Source: Mesomycoplasma neurolyticum (GTDB lineage: Bacteria > Bacillota_I > Bacilli_A > Mycoplasmatales > Metamycoplasmataceae). Taken from it: a stretch of DNA of 64,000 nucleotides. Shown piece by piece: positions 45,337 through 60,338 of the stretch. The notes under the pieces were generated by a model. The model had not been told where the DNA came from and searched no databases. It was given only the letters and a program-made list of their open reading frames with translations. A program made the position numbers and the translations under genes. The stretch's first letter is position 1. Every line of letters begins with the position of its first letter. The stretch lies in the NCBI RefSeq assembly GCF_900660485.1, contig NZ_LR214951.1, forward strand, positions 806,001 to 870,000, given 5' to 3'.

Positions 45337-46158
45337 ATGTTTTATAAAAATAAAAATAAAGAACTTGCTATTTTGTTTATTGGTGATGTCTTTGGTCATG
45401 TAGGAATTCACGCCATTGAAAAATATTTAAACAAAATAAAAGCTGAATATAAAATTGATGTTGTAATTGCCCAATGCGAAAATGTAACAAATAGAAAAGG
45501 AATGAATCAAAAAGATTACAAAATACTTAAAAAATTAGGTGTTGACATCATAACTTTAGGCAATCATGTTTGAGCAGATAAAGACATTTTAAATATAATC
45601 GAAAATAAAGACATTTTAAGACCCTACAATGTTAATGATATATATCCTGGACATGGAACAGAAGTTTTTGAAATAAATGGTGTTAATTTAAGAGTTACAT
45701 CAATGTTAGGTCAAATATTTAATAAATTATTAAAACCTTGAAATGAAGAGATAGCTAACAATTTTTTTGATGCATTTGATGAAATAGAAAAAAATGATCT
45801 AAAAAATCAAAATGTTGACTATCATATTATTGATTTTCATGCTGAAACAACTTCTGAAAAAAATGTTTTTGGTCTTTATTTAGATGGAAAAATTTCAGCT
45901 ATGCTAGGTACACATACACATGTTCAAACAAATGATGCAAAAGTTTTACCAAAAGGTACATTATATATAACAGATGTAGGTATGACTGGACCTTCAAATG
46001 CAGCAATTGGTGCAAATTATGAGGAAATTTATCAAAAAATGCGTTTTGGTAAATACACAAAATTTAAAATATCTAACACAACAGAGCAATTTAATGCTGT
46101 TTATTTATTTTTAAGCAAAAATGAAAAAGATAAAAAAATTTTTCCTATATCAATTTAA
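45337..46158 (+). CDS. ymdB: YmdB-family metallophosphoesterase (2',3'-cyclic nucleotide phosphodiesterase)
   Basis: 273 residues. Metal-binding motifs: LFIGDVFG (~13-20), NVTNRKGM, TLGNHVW, DFHAETTSEK and GTHTHVQTND, the full TIGR00282 pattern. In Bacillus YmdB hydrolyses 2',3'-cAMP and affects biofilm formation. Start ATG 45337 lacks a Shine-Dalgarno. A TAAAAT box lies close upstream. Confidence 0.93.
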
Positions 46159-46176
46159 AAAAACAATAATTCAATT

Positions 46177-46203
46177 AAAACCACCTCAGGGTGGTTTTTA
46201 TTT
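46177..46203 (+). terminator. Terminator after ymdB
   Basis: AAAACCACC / GGTGGTTTT with TCAG in the loop, then T. Confidence 0.93.
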
Positions 46204-46343
46204 TAAATAAACATAAGTCAAAAACAAGCATATTATATTATATATATAATAGTAAACAGCTATTAAACAGCTATAAAACAACTATATTTTTTAGATTAAA
46301 AATAAGACTAAAAAAAAATATGTAAAAAAAATAAATTTTTTAT

Positions 46344-46370
46344 TTGCTTTTTTTATTTTTTTTGTATAAT
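46344..46370 (+). promoter_or_regulatory. rRNA promoter P1
   Basis: -35 TTGCTT (46344-46349), 15-nt spacer, -10 TATAAT (46365-46370). Confidence 0.7.
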
Positions 46371-46435
46371 AGTAAGGCATTGTTTTATTAAAGCATTGAG
46401 TTAAATAAATTTTTAAATAAAAAAAAATATTTTTT

Positions 46436-46463
46436 TTGGTGTTTCAAAAAAATAATGTATAAT
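46436..46463 (+). promoter_or_regulatory. rRNA promoter P2
   Basis: -35 TTGGTG (46436-46441), 16-nt spacer, -10 TATAAT (46458-46463). It is about 90 nt downstream of P1, so the operon probably has tandem promoters. Confidence 0.72.
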
Positions 46464-46520
46464 AGATAAGTTAGTCTTTTTGATTAACACAATAAAACTT
46501 TTATAACAAAAAGTTAAATT

Positions 46521-46545
46521 AGATCTTTCAAAACTAGATACAAAA
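46521..46545 (+). ncRNA. 5' half of the 16S rRNA processing stem
   Basis: AGATCTTTCAAAACTAGATA... is complementary to the sequence at 48190-48213 after the 16S gene (TTTTGTATCTAGTTTTGAAA...). Together they form the RNase III stalk that excises pre-16S. Confidence 0.85.
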
Positions 46546-46563
46546 ACCATAATACTTCAATTC

Positions 46564-48102
<1,539 letters not shown>

Positions 48103-48417
48103 ACGGAGTACACATACATCTTATTAAATTTGGTTATTTAAAAATCCTTTTATAATAAATAAAAAGGTTATTATGGGCTTGCCAAATAGTTTTGTATCTA
48201 GTTTTGAAAGATTTAATTTTTTCTTTCTAATTAATAAATGTTTTAATATAGTTCTTTGAAAACTGAATAGCAAATATTGAAATTTTAATTTCATAATATT
48301 TCAACAACGACATTACAACACCGAGTCTAACTGTTTTATTGAACAGTTAGCTTAAAATAGATACCTTAGATATATAAATCTAAAACAATAGGCTTAAAAA
48401 ATAAGTTATATTAGCTT
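48103..48417 (+). other. 16S-23S internal spacer, no tRNA
   Basis: Contains the 3' half of the 16S stalk (48190-48213) and the 5' half of the 23S stalk (48251-48273, GTTCTTTGAAAACTGAATAG). I find no tRNA here. Confidence 0.85.
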
Positions 48418-51312
<2,895 letters not shown>

Positions 51313-51346
51313 AAATAGGTATTTAATCGGTGAAAGTAGAAAATAA

Positions 51347-51369
51347 TTGCTATTCAGTTTTCAAAGAAT
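51347..51369 (+). ncRNA. 3' half of the 23S rRNA processing stem
   Basis: TTGCTATTCAGTTTTCAAAG pairs with the spacer sequence at 48251-48273, a long nearly perfect stalk. Confidence 0.85.
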
Positions 51370-51372
51370 TAT

Positions 51373-51396
51373 CACTCCTGTAAGGGAGTTTTTTTT
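51373..51396 (+). terminator. Terminator of the 16S-23S operon
   Basis: CACTCC TGTAA GGGAGT followed by T8. No 5S rRNA lies between 23S and this terminator. Confidence 0.92.
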
Positions 51397-51442
51397 GTGC
51401 TTTTATTAAGTAAAATGCTTTTATTTTTTTTAAAATAATGTA

Positions 51443-51448
51443 TAATTT
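51443..51448 (+). promoter_or_regulatory. -10 box of the S10 operon
   Basis: TATAAT about 118 nt before the rpsJ start; no good -35. Confidence 0.65.
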
Positions 51449-51566
51449 AAAAGTATTTTAGACAATGAAGCATAAGGTTGTGATATTCCAAGATTAGTTG
51501 TTTTATTAAATATCAGTTTTTATGCGGAGTCTTGTTCAATAAAGAACAGAAAGGATAAACAACATA
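51449..51566 (+). promoter_or_regulatory. Structured leader of the S10 operon
   Basis: Three helices nest: AGAC/GTCT, GCATAA (51472-51477)/TTATGC (51520-51525), and TGATATT (51481-51487)/AATATCA (51509-51515). This could be an autoregulatory ribosomal-protein leader. A Shine-Dalgarno AAAGGAT follows before ATG 51567. Confidence 0.5.
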
Positions 51567-51881
51567 ATGACAAAACTTAAAGTGAAAATTAAAGCTTTTG
51601 ATCATAAATTAGTTGATAATGCTACATTAAAATTAGTTACTTTTTTAAAAGAAAATAAAGCTAAGTTTGATGGGCCTATTCCTTTACCAACTAAAAAGGA
51701 AATTATTACTATTTTAAGATCAGTTCACATTAATAAAAAATCACGTGAACAATTTGAAAGTAGAACTCACCAAAGATTAATTATTATCAACACAATAGAT
51801 CAAAAACTAGTTGATAAAATTAAAAGACTTGAATTACCAACAGGTAGTCATGTTCAAACAACAATTATTAATAAAAAATAA
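51567..51881 (+). CDS. rpsJ: Ribosomal protein S10
   Basis: 104 residues. KVKIKAFDHKLVDNATLKL, GPIPLPTKKEIITILRS and SREQFESRTHQRLI are S10 hallmarks. It is the first gene of the S10-spc cluster and follows the 51449-51566 leader. No UGA inside. S10 is also the NusE antitermination factor. Confidence 0.98.
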   Translation: MTKLKVKIKAFDHKLVDNATLKLVTFLKENKAKFDGPIPLPTKKEIITILRSVHINKKSREQFESRTHQRLIIINTIDQKLVDKIKRLELPTGSHVQTTIINKK

Positions 51882-51897
51882 TAAATAAGGAGAAATA

Positions 51898-52590
51898 ATG
51901 AAAGGAATCTTAGGCAAGAAAATTGGTATGACTCAAGTTTATTCTGTTTCAGGTCAATTATTACCTGTAACAGTAATTGAAGTTAAACCAAATGTTGTAG
52001 TTCAACTTTTTACTAAAGAAAAAGATGGATACATTGCTACTCAATTAGGTTTAGAAGATAAGAAAAAATCTAGAATCAACAAACCTAGTGAAGGTCACTT
52101 TAAAAAAGCCAATACAACACCTAAGCGCTTCGTTAAAGAAATTAGAGGTATGGAAGGGCACCAATTAGGTGAACTATTAAATGCTTCTATTTTTAATGTT
52201 GGTGACTTAGTTGATATCACAGGAACTTCAAAAGGAAAAGGATTTGCTGGTGCAATTAAAAGACATAATCAAACTATTGGACCAAAATCTCATGGTGGTG
52301 GTGGAGGATCACAACCAATTAGACAAACTGGTTCAATTGGAGATATTTCAGGGAACAAAGTTGTTAAAGGGATGACAATGCCAGGTCAAATGGGTAATGT
52401 TAAAAGAACAATGCAAAATCTTGAAATTATTGACATTGATGTAAAAAATAATTACATCTTAGTTAAAGGATCTGTTCCGGGTGCTAACAAATCATTTTTA
52501 GTGATTAAATCAGCTGTGAAAAAGTTACCTGCTAAAAGTCCTGTTGAATTAATTAATAAAACAAATGAAACAAAAGGAGAAAACATTTAA
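51898..52590 (+). CDS. rplC: Ribosomal protein L3
   Basis: 230 residues. [15 protein letters not shown] at the start, [16 protein letters not shown], and [20 protein letters not shown] are L3 signatures. C-terminal Lys/Asn-rich extension. Strong AAGGAG ribosome binding site. Two nt before rplD. Confidence 0.98.
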   Translation: MKGILGKKIGMTQVYSVSGQLLPVTVIEVKPNVVVQLFTKEKDGYIATQLGLEDKKKSRINKPSEGHFKKANTTPKRFVKEIRGMEGHQLGELLNASIFNVGDLVDITGTSKGKGFAGAIKRHNQTIGPKSHGGGGGSQPIRQTGSIGDISGNKVVKGMTMPGQMGNVKRTMQNLEIIDIDVKNNYILVKGSVPGANKSFLVIKSAVKKLPAKSPVELINKTNETKGENI

Positions 52591-52592
52591 TA

Positions 52593-53237
52593 ATGACTAC
52601 AACAAATAATACAAACACAAATGTTTCAACTACTTCTGTTTCAAAACCAAAGTTTAATTTACCTGAAAAAGTTTTTGGTTTTAAAGATTTTAATAGTCAA
52701 ACTGTTTTTGATGTAATTTTAGCTGAAAGAGCATCTAAAAGACAAGGGACACATAAAGTTAAAAGTAGAGCCGAAGTTAGTGGTACAGGAAAAAAACCAT
52801 GAAAACAAAAAGGAACTGGTAGAGCAAGAACTGGTTCATTAAGAACACCTGTTTTTGTAGGTGGTGGTAGAGCTTTTGGACCAACAGTTGAAAGAAACTA
52901 CAATTTAAAAATTAATAAAAAAGTTAGAAATTTAGCTTTTAAATCTGCTTTAAGTCAACTTGGACTTAATAATCAAGTTGTTGTAGATAAAATTAAATTA
53001 GAAAAGATTTCAACAAAATCTTTAATTGAAGAATTAAGAAAAAAAGATATTGACTTAGATAAATTAAAAAATGTTTTATTTATTACTAATGATCCAGCTA
53101 TTTATTTATCAGGGAGAAATCTTGCAAAAATAACTTTTTCAAAAGTAACATCTATTTCAGTTGAAGCGTTAATTAGAACTGATTTAATGATTATAAGTGA
53201 GGAAGATGTTAAATATTTAGAAGGGATTGTTAAATAA
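52593..53237 (+). CDS. rplD: Ribosomal protein L4
   Basis: 214 residues with an N-terminal Thr/Asn-rich extension (1-18). Core: [40 protein letters not shown] (one UGA-Trp), [12 protein letters not shown], and the [13 protein letters not shown] helix. Stop TAA overlaps rplW ATG (TAATG). Confidence 0.97.
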
Positions 53238-53665
53238 TGAAAGCTAATGAAATTATTAAATATCCAATTTTAACTGAAAAAAGTTATCAATTAATGTCTT
53301 CAGGTGTTTATGTTTTTGCAGTTGATCGTAAAACAAATAGATCAGAAGTAAAAAAAGCTATTCAATCTATTTTTGATGTTGAAGTTATTAAAGTTAATAT
53401 TTTTAATGTTCCTAAAAAACCAGCCAAATTAGGAAGATTCAAAGGTTTTAAAAACTCATATAAAAAAGCAATTGTAACTTTAGCTGAAGGACATACAATT
53501 AATTTATTAAATGAAGATTTAGAAGAAAGTCAAGATTCAAAAGAAGTTGTAGAAAACACACAAGTTTCAAATGAAGAGAAAAAATCTACCAGAGAAACTA
53601 AAGATGCTTCTGCAATAGAGAAAAAAGTTGCTGAAAAATTAGCATCTAAATCTAATAAAGAATAA
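53237..53665 (+). CDS. rplW: Ribosomal protein L23
   Basis: 142 residues, longer than the usual ~95 because of an acidic C-terminal tail of about 45 residues ([20 protein letters not shown] and on). Core: [52 protein letters not shown]23 sits at the exit tunnel and docks SRP and trigger factor. Confidence 0.96.
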   Translation: MKANEIIKYPILTEKSYQLMSSGVYVFAVDRKTNRSEVKKAIQSIFDVEVIKVNIFNVPKKPAKLGRFKGFKNSYKKAIVTLAEGHTINLLNEDLEESQDSKEVVENTQVSNEEKKSTRETKDASAIEKKVAEKLASKSNKE

Positions 53666-53722
53666 TATTATTAAACTTTAAAGATTAACTATTTTAAAGT
53701 AAAACTAAATGAAAGGTACATT

Positions 53723-54568
53723 ATGGCAATTAAAAGTTATAAAGCCACCACTAATGGTCGTCGTAATATGACTTCACTTGATTATAAAGCCAATTTATCT
53801 GGACATGGACCTGAAAAATCTTTATTAACTATATTAAAGAAAAATTCAGGAAGAAATAATCAAGGGAAAATTACAACCAGACATAAAGGTGGAAGAAATA
53901 AAAGAAAATATCGTTTAATTGATTTTAAAAGAAACAAAGATAACATTCCGGCAACAGTAAAATCAATTGAATATGATCCAAATAGATCAGCTAACATTTC
54001 TTTATTAGTTTATGCTGATGGTGAAAAACGTTACATTTTAGCACCTAAGGGTCTTAAGGTTGGAGCTCAAGTATTATCAGGAGAAAATGCAGATATTCTT
54101 CCAGGTAATGCTTTACCTTTAGCTAATATTCCTGAAGGAACATTTGTTCACAACATTGAAATGCAACCAGGTGGTGGAGGAATTATTGCTCGTGCAGCTG
54201 GTTCTTCAGCACAAATTTTAGGTAAAGATGAAAATGGTAAATATGTAATGTTAAAACTAAAATCTAATGAAGTAAGAAAGATTTTAGCAAGATGTAAAGC
54301 AACAGTTGGAGTTGTTGGAAATGAAGAACATTCATTAGTTAACATTGGTAAAGCAGGGAGAAATAGACACCTTGGAATTAGACCAACTGTTCGTGGGTCA
54401 GTAATGAACCCAATTGATCACCCACATGGTGGAGGGGAAGGTAAACAACCTATTGGTAGAAAATCCCCACTTACACCTTGAGGTAAAAAAGCACTTGGTG
54501 TTAAAACTAGAAATAATAAAAAATCTTCAACTAAATTGATAGTAAGAAGAAGAAAGGTTGGTAAATAA
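53723..54568 (+). CDS. rplB: Ribosomal protein L2
   Basis: 281 residues. Central motifs [30 protein letters not shown], and [19 protein letters not shown] with PHGGGEG. One UGA-Trp (TPWGKKALG). RBS AAAGGTAC. TAATG overlap with rpsS. Confidence 0.98.
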
Positions 54569-54843
54569 TGGCTAGATCACTAAAAAAAGGTCCATTTGCA
54601 GATGCTTATTTATTGAAAAAAGTTGAAAAAATGCATGAGCAAAAAAGTAAAAAACCTATTAAAACTTGATCTAGAAGATCAACAATTTTTCCTGAATTTG
54701 TAGGTTTAACTTTCCAAGTTCATAACGGAAAAATTTTCCATGATGTTTTTGTAACTGATGATATGGTAGGGCACAAGTTAGGGGAATTTTCACCAACAAG
54801 AACATATAGTGGCCATGGAGCTGACAAAGGGAAGAAAAAATAA
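54568..54843 (+). CDS. rpsS: Ribosomal protein S19
   Basis: 91 residues: [74 protein letters not shown]. One UGA-Trp. Coupled to both neighbours by TAATG. Confidence 0.98.
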
Positions 54844-55193
54844 TGGAAGCAAAAGCACACGTTAAAATGCAAAGAATTTCAGCACAAAAAGCACGTTTAG
54901 TAGCTGAATTATTCCGTAATAAAGATACCTCTTCAGCCTTATCTATTCTTTATAATACAAATAAAAAAGCATCAAAATTATTTATTAAACTTTTAAACTC
55001 TGCTATTGCAAATGCAGTAAATAATCATGGTATGGATGGAAGCTCATTATATGTAAGTGATGTTACAGTTAATGAAGGACCTACATACAAAAGATTTCAA
55101 CCAAGAGCAAAAGGTTCAGCATATTCAATTTTAAAAAGAACTTCACATTTATCAATTACATTAAAAGAAAAAACAGAAAAAACAGTTAAATAA
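54843..55193 (+). CDS. rplV: Ribosomal protein L22
   Basis: 116 residues. [19 protein letters not shown] and [25 protein letters not shown] match L22. Lines the exit tunnel. C-terminal KEKTEKTVK is a short extension. Confidence 0.97.
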   Translation: MEAKAHVKMQRISAQKARLVAELFRNKDTSSALSILYNTNKKASKLFIKLLNSAIANAVNNHGMDGSSLYVSDVTVNEGPTYKRFQPRAKGSAYSILKRTSHLSITLKEKTEKTVK

Positions 55194-55204
55194 GGAGCGT
55201 AATT

Positions 55205-55855
55205 ATGGGACAAAAAGTTAATCCAAATGGTTTTAGATACGGAATATCTAAAAAACATGAAGTAAATTGATTTGCAACAAAAGAAAATTTTGCAACTTAT
55301 TTATTAGAAGATGTGAAAATTAGACAATATGTTGAAAAATTTGTAAGAGATTATCAAATTGGAAAAGTTGAAATTAGAAGAGACCACAAAAATAAAGTTT
55401 CTTTATTAATTCACACAGCTAGACCAGGTGTTGTACTGGGACAAGGTGGTGAAAATGTTAAAAAAATGGTTGTTGATATTCAAAAATTTGTTAAAAACAA
55501 AAAACTTAATTTATTAATTGAAGTAATTGATTTACCACAACCAGAATTAAATGCTCGTTTAATTGCAGAGCAAATTGCAATTAAAATTGAAAACCGTGGA
55601 TCATTTAGAATTGCACAAAAATTTGCAATTAGAAATGCCCTTAAAGCTGGAGCAAAAGGAATTAAAACTCAAGTTTCAGGAAGGCTTAATGGTGTTGATA
55701 TGGCTAGAACTGAAGGTTATAATGAAGGTGAAATGAAATTACATACATTAAGACAAAATGTTGAATATGCACAAGCTACAGCAAGAACAACTTATGGTGC
55801 TTTAGGAATTAAAGTTTGAGTTTCTTTAGGTGAATACAAAGAAGGTGATAAATAA
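55205..55855 (+). CDS. rpsC: Ribosomal protein S3
   Basis: 216 residues with KH domain: [74 protein letters not shown] and the YGxLGIKVW end. Two UGA-Trp. RBS AAGGAG. Confidence 0.98.
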
Positions 55856-56280
55856 TGTTACAACCGAAAAGAACAAAACATAGAAAAAATTTTAGACTTC
55901 ACCATGACAAAAGAACAGCTTTTAGAGGAAAAGATGTATCTTTTGGACAATTCGGACTTCAAGCTATAACCTCAGCTTGAATTACATCAAGACAAATTGA
56001 ATCAGCCAGAATTGCCATCACCAGAAGAATGGGACGTGAAGGACAAGTTATTATTAGAATTTTCCCACATTTATCACTCACTTCTAAACCAATTGGTGTA
56101 AGAATGGGTTCAGGTAAAGGATCGCCTGAAAAATGAGTTGCTGTTGTAAAAAGAGAAACTATGATGTTTGAAGTTTCGGGTGTTAAACCTGAAATTGCTA
56201 AAGATGCTTTAAGACTTGGTGGTAATAAATTACCAGTAAAATGAAGAATTGTAGAAAAAACAATAGAGGGAGATAATTAA
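55855..56280 (+). CDS. rplP: Ribosomal protein L16
   Basis: 141 residues. [72 protein letters not shown]. Three UGA-Trp. TAATG junctions on both sides. Confidence 0.98.
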
Positions 56281-56486
56281 TGAAATTTATTGAATTAAAA
56301 AATAAATCTCTTTCAGAACTTGAAACACTTTTAACTGAATTAAAAAATGAATTATTTTTACTAAGATTTAAAAATTCAACTTCAAGACAAGACAAAACTC
56401 ACAAAATTCCTGAAATTAGAAAAGATATAGCACGTGTTTTAACAGCAATAAGAGAAAAACAAATATCAAACAAAGGGGATAAATAA
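56280..56486 (+). CDS. rpmC: Ribosomal protein L29
   Basis: 68 residues, two helices: [20 protein letters not shown] and [24 protein letters not shown] junctions with rplP and rpsQ. Confidence 0.96.
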   Translation: MKFIELKNKSLSELETLLTELKNELFLLRFKNSTSRQDKTHKIPEIRKDIARVLTAIREKQISNKGDK

Positions 56487-56770
56487 TGGAAGTGAATGAA
56501 ATTAAAAGAAAAAATGCTAAAAAAACATTTCAAGGTAAAGTTATTTCAACCAAAAGAGATAAAACTATAACAGTTGTTGTTGATACATATGTAAAACACC
56601 GTTTATATCACAAAAGATTTAAGAAAACTAAAAAGTTTTCAGTTCATGATGAAACTGAACAAGCAAATGTTGGTGATGTTGTAAAAATTAGTGAAACAAG
56701 ACCATTATCTAAAACTAAAAAGTTTAGACTTGTTCAAATCACTGAAAAAGGAAGAGAAGGTGCTAAATAA
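56486..56770 (+). CDS. rpsQ: Ribosomal protein S17
   Basis: 94 residues. [60 protein letters not shown], all S17. TAATG overlaps. Confidence 0.97.
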   Translation: MEVNEIKRKNAKKTFQGKVISTKRDKTITVVVDTYVKHRLYHKRFKKTKKFSVHDETEQANVGDVVKISETRPLSKTKKFRLVQITEKGREGAK

Positions 56771-57138
56771 TGGTACAAGAGCTTACAAGATTAGTTGTAG
56801 CTGATAATTCAGGAGCTAAAGAAGTAGGAGTAATTAGAAATCTTGGTGGTTCAGTTAAAAAAAGTTCAAACATTGGTGATGTTATTGTATGTTCAGTTAA
56901 AAAAGCATTACCAAATGGGATTGTTAAAGAAGGACAAGTTGTTAAAGCTATTATTGTTCGTACAAAATACGGAATTAAAAGGGCGAATGGTTCACATATT
57001 AAATTTGATGATAATGCTGTTGTTATTATTAAAGAAGACGGAACACCTAGAGGAACAAGGGTTTTTGGCCCAATAGCACGTGAAATTAGGGATAAAGGTT
57101 ATTCAAAAATTGTTTCACTTGCACCTGAGGTTTTATAA
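56770..57138 (+). CDS. rplN: Ribosomal protein L14
   Basis: 122 residues. [72 protein letters not shown]. Complete, no UGA. Confidence 0.98.
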   Translation: MVQELTRLVVADNSGAKEVGVIRNLGGSVKKSSNIGDVIVCSVKKALPNGIVKEGQVVKAIIVRTKYGIKRANGSHIKFDDNAVVIIKEDGTPRGTRVFGPIAREIRDKGYSKIVSLAPEVL

Positions 57139-57163
57139 AAGAAAGGAAATAATTTAAACAAAG

Positions 57164-57487
57164 ATGAAAATTTATAAAAATGATCAAGTAGTTGTTATTT
57201 CTGGAAAAGATAAAGGCAAAATAGGACAAGTGTTACAAGTCTTCCCTAAAAAACAACAAGTTATAGTTAAAGATGTAAATAAAATTACAAAACACCATAA
57301 ACCATCACAAACTAGATCTGAAGGTGGTATTGAAATTTATGAGGGGCCAATTCATGTTTCAAATGTTGCTCTTTTAATCAAAAAAGAGTCTAAAGGTAAA
57401 AAAGCACAGTTTTCAAAAATTGGATATAGATTTACAAAAGATAATAAAAAAGTTCGTTTTGCTAAAAAAACTAACAAAGATTTATAA
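57164..57487 (+). CDS. rplX: Ribosomal protein L24
   Basis: 107 residues. NDQVVVISGKDKGKIGQVLQ (KOW motif), KDVNKITKHHKPSQTRSEGG, PIHVSNVALL. Assembly initiator of 50S. Confidence 0.97.
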   Translation: MKIYKNDQVVVISGKDKGKIGQVLQVFPKKQQVIVKDVNKITKHHKPSQTRSEGGIEIYEGPIHVSNVALLIKKESKGKKAQFSKIGYRFTKDNKKVRFAKKTNKDL

Positions 57488-57508
57488 AATAGGAGTAATT
57501 AAATTATT

Positions 57509-58054
57509 ATGAGTTTAAAAAATAAGTACAATCAAGAAGTTAGTAAACTTTTAAAAGAAAAGTTTAATTATTCTTCAGTAATGCAATATCCAAAAATTGA
57601 AAAAATTATTCTTAATATGACAGCTGGTAAAGAAGTTACTAATTCAAAAGCAATTGAAGAAGTAATGAATGAAATTCAATTAATTTCAGGACAAAAACCA
57701 TATCAAACTGTTGCTAAAAAATCACTTGCATCTTGAAAATTACGTGAAGGTATGCCTATGGGTGCAAAAGTAACTCTTAGAAGAGATAAAATGTGAGATT
57801 TTTTAAATAAATTAGTGAATGTTGCAATCCCAAGAATTAGAGACTTTCGTGGTCTAAATCCTAAAGCATTTGATGGTAGAGGAAATTATTCCTTAGGAAT
57901 TAAAGAAGAAATAATTTTTCCAGAAATTAGTTTTGATAAAATTAGAAAAATTAAAGGTTTAGATGTAATTATTGTTACAAGTGCTAAAACAGACAAAGAA
58001 GCAAAATTTTTATTAGAAAAACTAGGAATGCCTTTTGCTAAGGCTGTAAAATAG
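57509..58054 (+). CDS. rplE: Ribosomal protein L5
   Basis: 181 residues, two UGA-Trp. [76 protein letters not shown]. Binds 5S rRNA, which is not in this window. Confidence 0.98.
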
Positions 58055-58062
58055 AGGTAAAT

Positions 58063-58248
58063 ATGGCAAAAAAATCATTAAAAGTTAAAGCAAAAAAACA
58101 TCCAAAATTTAAAGTAAGAGCATATACAAGATGTGAAATTTGTGGCCGTCCACATGCTGTTTTAAGAAAATTTAAAATTTGTCGTATTTGTTTTAGAAAA
58201 TTAGCACATGAAGGTAAAATACCTGGAATTAAGAAAGCGAGTTGATAA
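58063..58248 (+). CDS. rpsZ: Ribosomal protein S14, zinc type
   Basis: 61 residues ending Ala-Ser-Trp (UGA) then TAA. The four zinc cysteines are CEIC and CRIC around residues 24-43 ([20 protein letters not shown]). This is the C+ form. RBS GAGGT. Confidence 0.97.
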
Positions 58249-58250
58249 TT

Positions 58251-58673
58251 ATGGCAAATGTAAAAAGATCCATGACTAAAAAACTTACAGATCCAATTGC
58301 AGATATGATTACAAGAATTAAAAATGCTAATATAAGAAAGCATAAATTTGTTGAAATTCCACATTCTAACAAAAAAATTAAAATTCTTGAAATTATTAAA
58401 AATGAAGGTTATATAAAAGAATTCGAAGCTGTTGGTGAAGGAGTTGAGAAAAAAATTGTTGTTGAATTAAAATACAAAAACAATATTGGTGCAATAACAG
58501 ATATTAAAAGAATTTCAAAACCAGGTTTAAGAGTTTATAGTTCTGTAGATAATATACCTAAAGTTTTATCAGGTTATGGTACAGTAATTATTTCTACATC
58601 TAAAGGGATTTTAACTGACAAAGAAGCAAGAAAGGAAAATGTAGGTGGTGAAATTATCGCTTACGTTTGATAA
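58251..58673 (+). CDS. rpsH: Ribosomal protein S8
   Basis: 140 residues. [27 protein letters not shown] at the start, [59 protein letters not shown]. Ends YVW (UGA) TAA. Start chosen at ATG 58251 over a TTG upstream. Confidence 0.97.
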
Positions 58674-58679
58674 TAATTT

Positions 58680-59219
58680 ATGTCTAGAGTTGGTAATAGA
58701 ATATTAATCATTCCTGAAAACACACAAGTTATAGTTGATAAAACAAAAGTAACAGTAGTAGGAAAATTAGGTCAGTTAACAAGAGATTTTTCACCATTAA
58801 TCGCAATTAAAGTTAATGAAAATAAATTAACTACAGAAAGATCAAATGAAGAAAAACATACAAAACAATTACATGGAACAACTAATTCTTTATTAGGTTC
58901 AATGCTCAAAGGTGTAAGTGAAGGATTTAAAAAGGAACTTGAAATCAAAGGGGTTGGATACAAAGCAACTTTAAAAGATAATAAAATCGAAATTGCAGCT
59001 GGATATTCTCACCTTGTTTATGTTGATATTCCAGAAGATTTAAAAATTGAAATTCCAAAAGCAACTTCTATAATCATTACAGGGATTGATAAACAGAGAG
59101 TTGGGCAATTAGCTTCAAACATTAGAGCAATTAGAAAACCTAACCCATATTCTGGTAAAGGTATTATGTACAAAGACGAAAACATTAGACGTAAAGAAGG
59201 GAAAAAATCTTCTAAATAA
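58680..59219 (+). CDS. rplF: Ribosomal protein L6
   Basis: 179 residues, two L6 repeats. MSRVGNRILIIPENTQVIVD, HGTTNSLLGSMLKGVSEGFK, GVGYKATLKDNKIEI, RKPNPYSGKGIMYKDENIRR. No UGA. Confidence 0.98.
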   Translation: MSRVGNRILIIPENTQVIVDKTKVTVVGKLGQLTRDFSPLIAIKVNENKLTTERSNEEKHTKQLHGTTNSLLGSMLKGVSEGFKKELEIKGVGYKATLKDNKIEIAAGYSHLVYVDIPEDLKIEIPKATSIIITGIDKQRVGQLASNIRAIRKPNPYSGKGIMYKDENIRRKEGKKSSK

Positions 59220-59243
59220 TAATTTGAAGATTAAATTAATAAA

Positions 59244-59597
59244 ATGGCAAAATTATCTAGAAATAAAAAAAGAATTAATAAACACAATCGTGTTAAGGCA
59301 AAACTTAATCTTACAACCGGAATTCGTCTTTCAGTTTATAAATCACTAAAAAATTTATATGCGCAGTTAGTTGAAGTTGAAACAGGCAAAACTTTATCTT
59401 CTGTTTCAACATTAAATCTTGGAGTTTACGGTGGAAATGTAAAAGCAGCAGAACAACTTGGGGTTTTATTAGCAAACAAAATTAAAGAACTTAATTTACT
59501 AGATGCAAAAATTGTTTTTGATCGTTCAGGTTACATTTACCATGGAAGAGTTAAAGCTTTCGCTGAAGCAGTTAGAAATGAAGGAGTGAAGTTTTAA
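59244..59597 (+). CDS. rplR: Ribosomal protein L18
   Basis: 117 residues. [50 protein letters not shown]. Binds 5S rRNA. Stop is 2 nt before rpsE. Confidence 0.97.
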   Translation: MAKLSRNKKRINKHNRVKAKLNLTTGIRLSVYKSLKNLYAQLVEVETGKTLSSVSTLNLGVYGGNVKAAEQLGVLLANKIKELNLLDAKIVFDRSGYIYHGRVKAFAEAVRNEGVKF

Positions 59598-59599
59598 TA

Positions 59600-60313
59600 A
59601 TGGAAAAAAAAGAACTAAAAAAAGTACAACAAGCAGCTCCAACAAAAGAGATCAAGGCTAATTTTAAAGTTGGACAAAATAATAATAAAGTTGATAAAAT
59701 TAAAAATGAATTAAAAGTAAAAAACACAAAACCTTTTGCTCGTAAAGACAATCGTGATTCTAAATCATTGTCCAAAGACAACAATAACAAAAGAAATTTC
59801 AAAAAAAGAGAACAAAATTCTCAACCATTCCAAAATGAATTTGAAGAAAAAGTTATCAACATTTCTAGAGTTACAACTGTTGTCAAAGGTGGAAGAAGAT
59901 TTTCTTTTTCTGCTTATGCAGTAGTGGGTAACAAAAAAGGAAAAGTTGGTTTTGGGCATGGAAAAGCAAATGAAGTTCAAGATTCAATTAAAAAAGCTAT
60001 TAAAGCAGCACAAAATAATTTAATTACTGTGCCAATCGTTGATTCAACTGTACCACATGAAATTCAAGAAAAATTTTTAGCTTCAAAAGTTTTATTAAAA
60101 CCTGCTCCAAAAGGAAAAGGGATTATTGCTTCAGCTTCTGTTAGAGCTGTTGTTGAACTAGCTGGTTATTCAAATATTTATACTAAGACATATGGATCAA
60201 GAACCAAAGCAAATATTGTGCGTGCAACTATGAATGCTTTAAGCAAATTAAGAACAGTTGAAAAAATTGCTGAATTAAGAAATATCCCTGTTGAACACTT
60301 GAAAAAAAATTAA
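59600..60313 (+). CDS. rpsE: Ribosomal protein S5, with N-terminal extension
   Basis: 237 residues; the first ~75 are a charged extension ([20 protein letters not shown]..., rich in Asn, Lys, Gln). Core: [60 protein letters not shown]. Extended S5 N-termini are common in mycoplasmas. rpmD (L30) does not follow; rplO comes next. Confidence 0.97.
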   Translation: MEKKELKKVQQAAPTKEIKANFKVGQNNNKVDKIKNELKVKNTKPFARKDNRDSKSLSKDNNNKRNFKKREQNSQPFQNEFEEKVINISRVTTVVKGGRRFSFSAYAVVGNKKGKVGFGHGKANEVQDSIKKAIKAAQNNLITVPIVDSTVPHEIQEKFLASKVLLKPAPKGKGIIASASVRAVVELAGYSNIYTKTYGSRTKANIVRATMNALSKLRTVEKIAELRNIPVEHLKKN

Positions 60314-60338
60314 GATTATAGAAATAAGGAGATAGGTT

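Noticed and set aside
48103-48417. Possible tRNA in the 16S-23S spacer
   Set aside because: No acceptor stem or T-arm found; only rRNA stalk halves.
51397-51442. 5S rRNA after 23S
   Set aside because: Only a terminator and a promoter fit in this space; no 5S-like sequence.
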